Both the position numbers and the translations under genes were made by a program. Source: Planctomycetota bacterium (GTDB lineage Bacteria > Planctomycetota > Phycisphaerae > Sedimentisphaerales > Anaerobacaceae). Taken from it: 39,839 nucleotides of DNA. The DNA lies in assembly GCA_022563885.1 (NCBI GenBank), contig JADFMM010000019.1:1-39839 (forward strand). The letters are read 5' to 3'. The stretch's first letter is position 1. Every line of letters begins with the position of its first letter. Under the pieces are notes generated by a model. The model saw only the letters and a list, made by a program, of their open reading frames with translations, was not told where the DNA came from and made no database searches. Positions 18,752 to 26,018 of the stretch are shown here, one piece after another.

Positions 18752-20470
18752 TCAATTCGCCACACCGCTGGTAATGGCCGCGATGAATTTTGGATGATAC
18801 CCGCCAAAGTTCTTGCCAGCCGTTTGACGTGTCATGGTAATCACGAGATCCTTTTCCAAATCGACTCTGAGCGTGCAGGACGACGCTGATCCATGACCTA
18901 TCGTTCGCTGGCTGAGTCCGTTCCTGCGAAACCACGTCAGACCAATTCCCCAGGTAACGTCCGTGTCCGGGCCGAGGAGTTTGTCCAGTTTCTGTGGCAG
19001 CATCTGCTGGAAAGTCTCTTCGCTGAAGAATCGAAGGTTACCGTATGCGCCATGATTGGCCAGCATTTGACCAACGCGCGCCAGGTCGTATGCGTTTGAC
19101 CACGTCATGGCGGAACCGTCGATCGATTCGATCGATTCACAACCCAGCGGATCGAAGAGATACTTCTGGTAAAGACGGGGAAGCGCCAAACCGGTCAATT
19201 GTTCCAGGGCTTTCAGACCAATGGCAATACTCGAGCCGTTATACCGATGCTGTTTCCCAATCCCCAAATAGGGGTACGCCTCACCGTAAGCATGCTCGAG
19301 GTCGTTCCAGAGATCCGTGAAGTGGCCATCCATGTCGGCCGTGTGCGTAAAGAGGTGATGATAAGTGACAGGAGTCTCCACATCTCTGTCATTGAATTCA
19401 GGCAGTATCTTTCCGACCGGGTCGTTTAGACGGATAATGCCCCGATCAACAAACATCATCAGCAGAGAGCCCGACAGGGCTTTTGTGATGGAGTAGACGA
19501 CGTGGCGGGTGTCCGTCGTGATGGGTTCTCCGTTCCTGGAACCGTAGGCTCGATCGAAGAAAACGACCCCGCGCCGGGCAACGCATGCGTTGAACGGCTG
19601 ATCCGAATTGTTCACCCACTCCTCAAGCACGGCATGGATCTTCTCGACGGTACCGGGTTTCATGCCTGCTTCTTCTTCCGTACCCTTCCTCAACACAGGC
19701 GCGTTCAATCCGTCGACAGCCGCCGGCGTCACAATGTCCTGTGAAAAACGCTCTGCGTTGCCATTGAGCTTTCGTTTTAGTGTCAGCCACCATTGGCGGT
19801 CCATGGTGACAGCACTCTCCAGTTGTGACACGGGACCCTGCTTCGGGCTCATCTCGTTCATACCGGCTAATAGCACCGCTAAATCGTGGGAACGCTGGAC
19901 ATCGCGTTTGACGGCGGATGCAAGGTAGTCATTGACACTTTGCCGCTGATGGTACCATGTCCGCTCCGCCACACCGTAGCCGGGTGGTAGAGCGACTTCG
20001 CCTTGGATCTCATAGCCCCGTAATTGCTGGCGTTTCGGTGTCTTGTAAAGCGTGCGAAACCGTGTATAGACGCGGCCGTCCTCGGCCTTGATCTTCACGA
20101 CGGCGCCGTAACGCCCTGCGCCTGCCGGCTCATCGACGACCTCATAATCCTTGTTATAGAACGTAACGTCGATATCGTAGTCTCCCAGCCACTGGCGAGC
20201 CTCGTCGGGATTGACAAAATTGCATGACGGAAATCGTTTGTTCTGTCTACTCTCGCGGCCTCGATCCCGATCGGACTTTACTTCAAAAAAAACGCTGGGC
20301 TGAAAGACAAATTCAGCCTTCAGTAGGGGCCTTGCCCGGTCGGCCGCAGAATAAAACCCGGTTGTGGACGATTTGATTGGAGTCGGTTCCTGCTGCGCCT
20401 CACTCGTCTGGAATCCAAAGGCAGCCACGAAAAGCAAACCAAGCCCTGTGTATATCGTTTTTGTGCCCAT
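18752..20470 (-). CDS. Exported serine hydrolase of the beta-lactamase class C / esterase family
   Basis: 572 residues from the ATG at 20470, which opens a clear signal peptide (MGTKTIYTGLGLLFVAAFGF). Residues about 30-260 form an N-terminal region I do not recognise. Residues 260-572 are a beta-lactamase-fold domain: S327-I-T-K330 is the nucleophile motif, Y410-N-G occupies the place of the usual Y-x-N, and HGSASS near residue 530 is the third motif. The family includes esterases, D-aminopeptidases and class C beta-lactamases; the atypical second motif makes true beta-lactamase activity unlikely. It lies downstream of the chimeric pseudogene and 13 bases before the PQQ propeller. Confidence 0.88.
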   Translation of the reverse strand: MGTKTIYTGLGLLFVAAFGFQTSEAQQEPTPIKSSTTGFYSAADRARPLLKAEFVFQPSVFFEVKSDRDRGRESRQNKRFPSCNFVNPDEARQWLGDYDIDVTFYNKDYEVVDEPAGAGRYGAVVKIKAEDGRVYTRFRTLYKTPKRQQLRGYEIQGEVALPPGYGVAERTWYHQRQSVNDYLASAVKRDVQRSHDLAVLLAGMNEMSPKQGPVSQLESAVTMDRQWWLTLKRKLNGNAERFSQDIVTPAAVDGLNAPVLRKGTEEEAGMKPGTVEKIHAVLEEWVNNSDQPFNACVARRGVVFFDRAYGSRNGEPITTDTRHVVYSITKALSGSLLMMFVDRGIIRLNDPVGKILPEFNDRDVETPVTYHHLFTHTADMDGHFTDLWNDLEHAYGEAYPYLGIGKQHRYNGSSIAIGLKALEQLTGLALPRLYQKYLFDPLGCESIESIDGSAMTWSNAYDLARVGQMLANHGAYGNLRFFSEETFQQMLPQKLDKLLGPDTDVTWGIGLTWFRRNGLSQRTIGHGSASSCTLRVDLEKDLVITMTRQTAGKNFGGYHPKFIAAITSGVAN

Positions 20471-20513
20471 TGTGTTTTCCCTTTCCTTTTCTGTCTCAAC
20501 ACACCCCATCTGC

Positions 20514-21033
20514 CTATAGAAACTCGCCATGGCGAAGGTAATGGCGACCGTTGCATACCACTGGATGCGCCCAACTCTTTCCCCTGCCGCCTTCGGGAAT
20601 CTCGAAGGAGCTGACCACTTTAAACTCCGTCGGTGTCGGCCGCACGAGGCCCATGAGACGGTTGATGCTCAAGGTGTATAGCATTCCGTTGGCACAGGTG
20701 AGCGAGCCTTTGCCCACGCCGGTGTCGGCACAGCGCTTACGACCGGTTCGCCAGTCCAGGCATACGCATTTGTTCTTGTTGCGGAATAAACCTGTCCCAC
20801 AGAGATATCCATCCTGCACGCTCCACACGTCGGCCAGGGTCACATCCGGCTCAACGAGATAGTGCTCCCAACCGGTGAGACCCTTGCCATCGACACAGAT
20901 CGACAGCGCCTTGCGGCTTTGCGGCTGCCGAGAGAATGTGAGCGGCCCCCTGCAGCATCATGACCACTGCAACACGGGTCATTAGGGAGTGCCTTCGTAT
21001 TGCATTTCCGTTTACGCTTGTCGTACTCTTCAT
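20514..21033 (-). pseudogene. Chimeric pseudogene: DUF1080 N-terminus joined to PQQ-propeller C-terminus
   Basis: An ATG at 21033 opens a frame with a signal-like segment (SLMTRVAVVMMLQGAAHIL). A frameshift near 20920-20940 is needed to enter the next frame, open from 20957 to 20514. That frame first reads DGKGLTGWEHYLVEPDVTLA then DVWSVQDG, which is the opening of a DUF1080 (3-keto-disaccharide hydrolase-like) domain. It then passes directly into CLDWRTGR, VGKGSLTCANGMLY, GLVRPTP and EGGRGKSWAHPVVCNGRHYL, typical of the last blades of planctomycete PQQ-like propellers. It stops at LRHGEFL, where relatives usually continue with YCYD. I read this as a deletion fusion of two neighbouring genes, now dead. 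It lies between repeat R180 and the serine hydrolase. Confidence 0.7.
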
Positions 21034-21059
21034 ACTGTCTCCGGTTTAATCGGGGATAA

Positions 21060-21239
21060 GGGATCGGCAAGAAATAACTTGGACAATTTGGGGTCCAAGT
21101 GTGCCCCATATTGGGTCGCGCCCGATTGAGCGAAACCACAGGCGTAGCTGTCCTACGTAGCGGATTTCGCGATTGAGAAGCGATCAAAGATGGGGTGCAA
21201 TTGGGCATTCAAAAGTCCAAGTTATTTCTTGCCGGTCCC
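21060..21239 (-). repeat. Miniature inverted-repeat element, family R180, 180-bp copy
   Basis: Exactly 180 bp, with near-perfect terminal inverted repeats of about 25 bp (GGGATCGGCAAGAAATAA at the left, one mismatch to the right end). It is flanked by TAA on both sides (21057-21059 and 21240-21242). Internal hairpins include CTTGGAC/GTCCAAG near the left end and CGTAG/CTACG at the centre. The right end forms the last codons of the alpha/beta hydrolase ORF. Confidence 0.92.
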
Positions 21240-22188
21240 TAACGTCGGTATCCTTGAGCCAAGCAATGAAACTGGTCGGCCAGATGGCCGCGGATGCTCC
21301 TCGACCGGTGCCGAGGTCAAAGCCGTGAGAGCCCTTGCCAAAGACATGAAGCTCCGCTTTGACGCCAGCTTTCAACAAGTTGGCATAGAACGCGATGCAT
21401 TTGTCCGCCGGAGTCAACCGATCAATACTGGCATTCGTGATGAAAAAGGGACAAATGGCGGATGCGTCGCCCGCAAGGGAAAGGCGGCCGTCGAGAATCT
21501 CATCGACGTCATCGGGAATCCCCGGATAAAACAAGCCGGCGAAGTCGGGCAAGCCGCTGACTTCGGTGTCCGGATGCTTGGGTTCGGGGGTGAGCGAACA
21601 GGTTAACGCAAGGTGGCCGCCCGCCGAAAATCCACAGATGCCAATCTTGTCGGGATCCAGTTTAAGGTCCGAGGTGCCCTTTCTGAGGATGCGGATGGCC
21701 TGCCTGCCGTCGGCCTGAACGGCCCCTTGGTAGTTCAGCCATGCATTGGCCGGTGGATTGTCGTTGGGAAGGCGCGTTCGGTACTTCAAGACCAAGGAAG
21801 TCACGTTGTGGTCCTTCAACCAGATGGCCAGATCGTGACCTTCGCGATCGAGCCAGACGTCGCGGAAGGCACCTCCAGGGCAAATGACTACGCCCACGCC
21901 GTTGGGGTTTCGGGGTCGGTGAATGCTGTAGGTGGCCGACGTGACAGAACTGAACACGCGATTCTTTCCAGACGGGGACCCAGGTCTTCCCTTGTTGGTT
22001 CGAACTTGCTCTGTGACATCCTCCCGAATCACATAGTCCGGTGGGGGCTTCTCCCAGAGTGGCAATTCCGGAGGTAGGTCAACGGCCCGCAATTGCGTGC
22101 CGAGGGACGATGTTACGAAGAGTAGTGCCAAGAAAGTAGGCGACCGGTGGGTACTGCTGTTAATGTGGTGAACTCGAAATGGCGTCAT
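21184..22188 (-). CDS. Exported alpha/beta hydrolase (esterase/lipase type) with a repeat-derived C-terminus
   Basis: 334 residues with a signal peptide (SPTFLALLFVTSSLGTQLRA). The oxyanion region is VVICPGGAF, the nucleophile elbow GFSAGGH, the acid is likely the Asp in NASIDRLTP, and the His lies in GKGSHGFDLG. This is the pattern of acetyl-xylan/carbohydrate esterase-like members (BD-FAE/Aes group). The last about 18 codons (DRQEITWTFECPIAPHL) lie inside the R180 repeat, so an insertion replaced the native stop. The fold should be complete before that point, so it is probably still functional. It is likely the first gene of the exported-protein operon. Confidence 0.88.
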   Translation of the reverse strand: MTPFRVHHINSSTHRSPTFLALLFVTSSLGTQLRAVDLPPELPLWEKPPPDYVIREDVTEQVRTNKGRPGSPSGKNRVFSSVTSATYSIHRPRNPNGVGVVICPGGAFRDVWLDREGHDLAIWLKDHNVTSLVLKYRTRLPNDNPPANAWLNYQGAVQADGRQAIRILRKGTSDLKLDPDKIGICGFSAGGHLALTCSLTPEPKHPDTEVSGLPDFAGLFYPGIPDDVDEILDGRLSLAGDASAICPFFITNASIDRLTPADKCIAFYANLLKAGVKAELHVFGKGSHGFDLGTGRGASAAIWPTSFIAWLKDTDVRDRQEITWTFECPIAPHL

Positions 22189-22387
22189 GCAGTACTCTTT
22201 TCACGCTAGTGATAATTCTCAACGGAGGTGATATCTACGCCAACACACTTATGTGAGCCATACACGCTATGCAAAAGCGGGTCCATACCTTTCAAAAAGT
22301 TCTCTAGTATTCAAGTATACAACCAAAGGGTCTACAGTACTAACAGGGAGTGAAGAATGATAGGCTGCTATCGTTTTGGGGCCCTTA

Positions 22388-22567
22388 GGGATCGGCAAGA
22401 AATAAGTTGGACAATTTGGGGTCCAAGTGTGCCCGATATTTGGTCGCGCCCGATTGAGCGAAACCACAGGCGTAGCCGTCCTACGTCGCGGATTTTGCAA
22501 TTGAGAAGCGATCAAAGATGGGGTGCAATTGGGCATTCAAAAGTCCAAGTTATTTCTTGCCGTTCCC
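22388..22567 (-). repeat. Miniature inverted-repeat element, family R180, 180-bp copy
   Basis: Exactly 180 bp and flanked by TTA on both sides (22385-22387 and 22568-22570). Ends are GGGATCGGCAAGAAATAA and the complementary CTTGCCGTTCCC. It is nearly identical to the copies at 21060-21239 and 37879-38058. It is in an intergenic position between the alpha/beta hydrolase and the VapBC pair. Confidence 0.92.
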
Positions 22568-22675
22568 TTAGAACACGGACACGGGCATAGCCTGGTTGTG
22601 TTTGTCCAGCGGCAGGGGCCGGCCAATCATACAGAGAATGATACCGGGGCCAACATTGTATTTTAGACGTTCTAA

Positions 22676-22755
22676 AACACCAAAGGCCTTTCTAGATCCC
22701 GATTTCGATATCGGTTTCGCTCCAAACGCGTTGTTACCCTGGTTTGAACCGGACC
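22676..22755 (-). repeat. Partial, diverged copy of family R187
   Basis: On the minus strand it starts GGTCCGGTTCAAACCAGGG, close to the R187 end GGCCTGGTTCAAACCAGGG, then keeps ATCGAAATCGGGATC and CCTTTGGTG in the same order. The other half is missing. It ends 25 bases upstream of the vapB promoter. Confidence 0.65.
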
Positions 22756-22780
22756 CAAATTTACCTTTCAGCACGACAAC

Positions 22781-22809
22781 TTGACTCACACATATGCATG
22801 TGTTATTGT
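22781..22809 (+). promoter_or_regulatory. Promoter with inverted-repeat operator for vapBC
   Basis: TTGACT (22781-22786), a 17-base spacer and TATTGT (22804-22809) make a plausible sigma-70-type promoter 21 bases before the vapB start. The spacer contains ACACA-6-TGTGT (22788-22803), an inverted repeat well placed for autorepression by the VapBC complex, as is usual for type II toxin-antitoxin operons. Binding itself is inferred. Confidence 0.55.
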
Positions 22810-22830
22810 TTGTGTGAAAGGAGGCCGAAA

Positions 22831-23028
22831 ATGGCGACGAACTTGGCCCTTGATGATCAGTTGATTCGTGAGGCGCAAAAGATAGGGAAACACAAGACCA
22901 AGAAAGAGGCCGTGACGGCGGCCCTCAAGCAGTACATTGCCCAAAGAAAACAACTGACGGCTCTCAACCTTGCGGGCAAGATAGACTTTGACGAGAACTA
23001 CGAGTACAAAAAGGCACGCAACCGTTGA
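22831..23028 (+). CDS. vapB: Antitoxin VapB-type (type II toxin-antitoxin)
   Basis: 65 residues, ATG with AAAGGAGG just upstream. The N-terminal MATNLALDDQLIREAQKIG and KTKKEAVTAALKQYI are the ribbon-helix-helix DNA-binding segment of VapB-type antitoxins. The C-terminal tail (NLAGKIDFDENYEYKKAR) is the toxin-neutralising part seen in this family. It ends in TTGA overlapping the TTG start of the PIN-domain toxin, so the two are translationally coupled. The promoter just upstream carries an inverted repeat suited to autorepression. Confidence 0.9.
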   Translation: MATNLALDDQLIREAQKIGKHKTKKEAVTAALKQYIAQRKQLTALNLAGKIDFDENYEYKKARNR

Positions 23029-23423
23029 GGGTTCTCATCGACACCTGCATCTGGTCCCAGGTACTGAGGCGACGATCTCCCGATGTGGAGCTGGCTCACG
23101 TGCTGGAGGATCTTATCAGAGACAGCCGAGTGGCCATCATCGGGCCTATTCGGCAAGAGCTGCTCTCTGGTCTCGCGAATCCTTCGCAGTTCAAAAGGCT
23201 CACCAAAGCACTCCAGGCGTTCGAGGATTTGGAGCTAGGGACCGCTCACTTCATCAAGGCAGCGGAATTCTGTAACATCTGCCGTGGCGAAGGCGTGCAA
23301 GGGTCGACAATAGACTTTCTGATCTGTGCCGTCGCTCATCTGGACCAAGTGCTGATCTTCACCACAGACACGGATTTCAAGATCTATGAAAAGCATTTGC
23401 CTATTAAGTTGTACACCGTGTAG
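23025..23423 (+). CDS. vapC: Toxin VapC-type PIN-domain ribonuclease
   Basis: 132 residues starting at a TTG that overlaps the vapB stop. Acidic PIN-domain residues are all present: D6 (VLIDTCIW), E45 (RQELLSG), D97 (STIDFLICAVA) and D115/D117 (FTTDTDF). VapC toxins cleave tRNA or rRNA with Mg2+ and are neutralised by VapB. The active-site set and full length suggest a functional toxin. Target RNA unknown. Confidence 0.92.
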   Translation: MRVLIDTCIWSQVLRRRSPDVELAHVLEDLIRDSRVAIIGPIRQELLSGLANPSQFKRLTKALQAFEDLELGTAHFIKAAEFCNICRGEGVQGSTIDFLICAVAHLDQVLIFTTDTDFKIYEKHLPIKLYTV

Positions 23424-23559
23424 ATGATGTCGTCATTTGAATAGTTGAATCCGAGGATTGCCCCCTCAGCCACAGAGGCGTTACCCGGCCGAAAGTTGAA
23501 CGTGGTGGCCCGGACCCTCAGCCTCCCCTCTTCGTTAACGACTATTTCCAGGGCTGACC

Positions 23560-23942
23560 CTAAAGCGATCCGGTCCAAGACAAGTCCGCACGGGACAGTT
23601 TAAACTCGGAGGAAAGTCCATTGGCCGCCTCACCAATGATCTCAAGCAGACGAACGACGGCCAGTGATAGTTTACGATCCGTATCCAGTGCTTTGTAACA
23701 TCTAGAATGATGGGTAATCTCGCAGTGCCAGTAGGCTATATGCAAGGAAGAGAACGGAGCCCTGCTTTTTGGCAGGGCGAGTATCTCTGACGCCGCAGAT
23801 GGCCTGCTGCCACAAGAGAGTGCCCATCAGAATGGGTGTTACACAGCACTAGATCTTCCCGTGTCGCATCCCGTACCATTTCCAGGGCTTCGAGAGCCGC
23901 TTCTCGGATATGCTTCAGACGCGTTTCATCGTCAACGTGCAT
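23560..23942 (-). pseudogene. HEPN-domain toxin (HepT/DUF86) broken by a miniature element
   Basis: The gene begins MHVDDETRLKHIREAALEAL then EMVRDATREDL, a typical HepT N-terminus, with its ATG overlapping the MNT stop. At 23850 it enters a 162-bp inverted-repeat element. Beyond it, in the same original frame, it resumes as DTDRKLSLAVVRLLEIIGEA, the HEPN signature, to LSWTGSL. Removing the element and one TA restores the frame exactly across the junction. A second lesion follows near 23575: a frameshift is needed to continue as DRIA, and the catalytic R-x4-6-H is not found downstream (a weak match, FNYSNDDIIYTVYN, lies near 23420-23460). So the ribonuclease/AMPylation-target toxin is dead. 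Confidence 0.8.
23688..23849. mobile_element. 162-bp miniature inverted-repeat element inside the HEPN gene
   Basis: Terminal inverted repeats GTGCTTTGTAACA (23688-23700) and TGTTACACAGCAC (23837-23849) match at 12 of 13 positions. On the gene strand the left flank is GATCTA and the right flank TGGATACG, consistent with a duplicated TA target in which one copy has mutated to TG. TA duplication is typical of IS630/Tc1-mariner-mobilised elements. No coding capacity. Confidence 0.7.
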
Positions 23943-24240
23943 ATTGCACCTCCGCGGTGGCCAAGACCTGGTCTCGAAAATGACGACTCAGGTCCTGGGG
24001 TGTGCGGAGGTCCACCCTGGCCTTGCCAAATAATTTGGCCAAATCTGCCTCAATAGCAGCGAGTCGAAAGAAACCTGGGACAGAGCCGGGGAGAAAGTCG
24101 ATTAACACGTCTACATCGCTCTCGGGGCCAAACCGGTCCGTCAGCACAGAGCCAAACAAAGACAGACGCTGTATCCCATTCACCTCGCAGAAGGTCCGAA
24201 TCTTCTCTTTGTCTAAGTCTATATTTTCTTGACGGCCCAT
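23932..24240 (-). CDS. MNT-domain minimal nucleotidyltransferase antitoxin (MntA type)
   Basis: 102 residues from the ATG at 24240. The nucleotidyltransferase motif is G30-S31-x9-S41-D42-x-D44 (FGSVLTDRFGPESDVDVLID), with the third acidic residue near D77 (KARVDLRTPQ). In MNT-HEPN systems this enzyme AMPylates or otherwise inactivates the HEPN RNase. All catalytic residues are present, yet the partner toxin gene, which overlaps its stop, is disrupted. It may now be an orphan antitoxin. Confidence 0.88.
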   Translation of the reverse strand: MGRQENIDLDKEKIRTFCEVNGIQRLSLFGSVLTDRFGPESDVDVLIDFLPGSVPGFFRLAAIEADLAKLFGKARVDLRTPQDLSRHFRDQVLATAEVQYAR

Positions 24241-24285
24241 GATGCGACCGATACTAGGAGGATTTACTCGGATTGTCAAATTCAT

Positions 24286-24330
24286 GGGAGCGCAATGGGA
24301 GCGCAATGGGGCCGGGGAGCGCAATGGGGC
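24286..24330. repeat. Short tandem repeat GGGAGCGCAATGGG
   Basis: Three consecutive copies of GGGAGCGCAATGG, the last two separated by GGCCG, just upstream of the MNT gene. The remaining bases up to 24468 hold no supported gene. Confidence 0.6.
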
Positions 24331-24468
24331 CGCGCCTAAACTTTCAACTTTTTAGTGTACAGCTATTCATGATCCTACAGCACTTCCCCTCTGCGGCCTT
24401 AGCGATCTCTGCGAGAGACAGTTTTTTGAAGATTGCCACGCTGCGCTCCCAGTGACCGCTTGCCAGTC

Positions 24469-25995
24469 TCACCGAAAGGCCAGCAAGGCATCCTCTGTCC
24501 TCAGGTAAAGCGTGTCTTGATCCATTGCCGGCGTGGCAGCGACGGCCACATCGAGATCGGCTTGATGCGTCACCGTGAACGCATCGCCGCATTTCACCAC
24601 CGTGAGAACGCCCCGGTTGGAAAAGAGATACACATGTCCATTGGCAATCACCGGTGAGGCGCTGTACTGCCCCGCGGCACCCAGTCGTTCCCGATACATC
24701 ACTTCGCCGGTGTCGGTGTTGACGCAGCTCAGGATGCCGCCGGCCCGGACCAGATAGAGTCGGCCCGCGTGAAAAACGGGGGAGGGAATCTCAGGTATGC
24801 CGCGGCGGAGATTCCACTTAACGTGGGTCTCGGTGATGTCACCCCGCCCGCCCGCCCGAATCGCAGCGAGGTTGGGCTGGCCGTGACCGACTCTCATGTC
24901 GGCCGCAAACTCTTCCTGGGTCCAGAAACCGTCCTTGTTCCGGTCGCGCCAGCCGAAGATATCGTTCTGGCGTTTCCTGCGTCTCGCCGGATCGCTGGGC
25001 AGCGGCATTCCGAATCCCGGATGGCCAGGAGGAAGCTCGGGGCGGAAAGGCGAGGTGAAATCTTTGGTGATTTCGTCACGCCCGATTCGGCCGTCGCCGT
25101 CGCGATCGAAATGAAGCATGGCGGTCCAGAAGGGTTCCGGGTCCAATGCGACGTCACCGCGACCGCCCTGCATCGACACGGAAACGAAGAGCTGTCCGTT
25201 GCCCGCGACCGGCACGGCGATGGGTTCGCGTGAAAAACCCATGACGTACCATCTTTCTTCGCCGGTGGCCGGCTCGTAGCCATAGACTCGCCCATTGCCA
25301 AGCACCACCAACTCGGTTCCGCGCTCGTGCTTCCAGATCATCGGACTGGACCAGGCGCCTCGATTGTAGGGTCGAGGCGTTTCCCAAACCGGTTCCCCCG
25401 TCGCGCAATCCAAGGCGATGACCTTGGACCGACTCAACTTGCTGTCCGGCAGGTTGGCATCGTCGTCCAGGACGAGGATTAGGCGTTGCCCATGCAAGAT
25501 CGGGGAGGTGGACACCCCGTACATGCTCTTGGGTGTGGGAATCGGTTTCTGCCATAGTTCAAGACCCTCATGGTCGTAGCAGAGCAGCCCGTATGACCCG
25601 AAGTAGACGTAGACGCGATCTTCGTCCACGCAGGGCGTAGACGCCGCGACACTGTTGGCACGGTGAACGCGTGCCAGCGACACCTCAGGGGCGAGTCGTT
25701 TCCATAAGACCTTGCCCGAGTTCGCGTCGAGGGCCAAGGTCGTCAATCGACCTTCCTCGACGCCGGTGATAAAGAGGCGGTTTCCCCAGAGGACCGGTGA
25801 CGATTTGCCCGGAGGCAGCGGTGTTTTCCATGCGGCTTGATCTGCGACGATCCGCAAAGGAGGCTTGAATCCGGTTGCGAGGCCGGCGCCGTTTGGCCCC
25901 CGGAATTGGTTCCAGTTTACGGATTCGGCCTCCACGGCAAGGGAGCTTGCCCCCAGCGACAAGAGGACACCAACAAGCAATTGTAATAATGTCAT
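24469..25995 (-). CDS. Exported PQQ-like beta-propeller with an inserted EF-hand pair
   Basis: 508 residues from the ATG at 25995 (GAGGAA upstream). A signal peptide (MTLLQLLVGVLLSLGASSLA) precedes WNQFRGPNGAGLATG and a series of propeller blades (for example LALDANSGKVLWKRLAPE). Between blades lie two EF-hand loops: D297-R-D-G-D-G-R-I-G-R-D-E (canonical) and D351-R-N-K-D-G-F-W-T-Q-E-E, joined by a basic, Pro-rich stretch. Calcium may therefore tune the propeller. Family: BamB/PQQ-like, no catalytic site claimed. It lies 23 bases after the kelch gene and is probably co-transcribed with it. Confidence 0.9.
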   Translation of the reverse strand: MTLLQLLVGVLLSLGASSLAVEAESVNWNQFRGPNGAGLATGFKPPLRIVADQAAWKTPLPPGKSSPVLWGNRLFITGVEEGRLTTLALDANSGKVLWKRLAPEVSLARVHRANSVAASTPCVDEDRVYVYFGSYGLLCYDHEGLELWQKPIPTPKSMYGVSTSPILHGQRLILVLDDDANLPDSKLSRSKVIALDCATGEPVWETPRPYNRGAWSSPMIWKHERGTELVVLGNGRVYGYEPATGEERWYVMGFSREPIAVPVAGNGQLFVSVSMQGGRGDVALDPEPFWTAMLHFDRDGDGRIGRDEITKDFTSPFRPELPPGHPGFGMPLPSDPARRRKRQNDIFGWRDRNKDGFWTQEEFAADMRVGHGQPNLAAIRAGGRGDITETHVKWNLRRGIPEIPSPVFHAGRLYLVRAGGILSCVNTDTGEVMYRERLGAAGQYSASPVIANGHVYLFSNRGVLTVVKCGDAFTVTHQADLDVAVAATPAMDQDTLYLRTEDALLAFR

Positions 25996-26018
25996 AAATT
26001 CCTCGGCAACAAAACAGA

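Noticed and set aside
18752-20470. Antibiotic-resistance beta-lactamase
   Set aside because: Class C-like fold but an atypical Y-N-G motif and a long extra N-terminal region; an esterase or peptidase role is more likely.
22267-22536. Possible 89-aa gene on the minus strand
   Set aside because: Most of it is the R180 copy; the rest has no similarity I can recognise.
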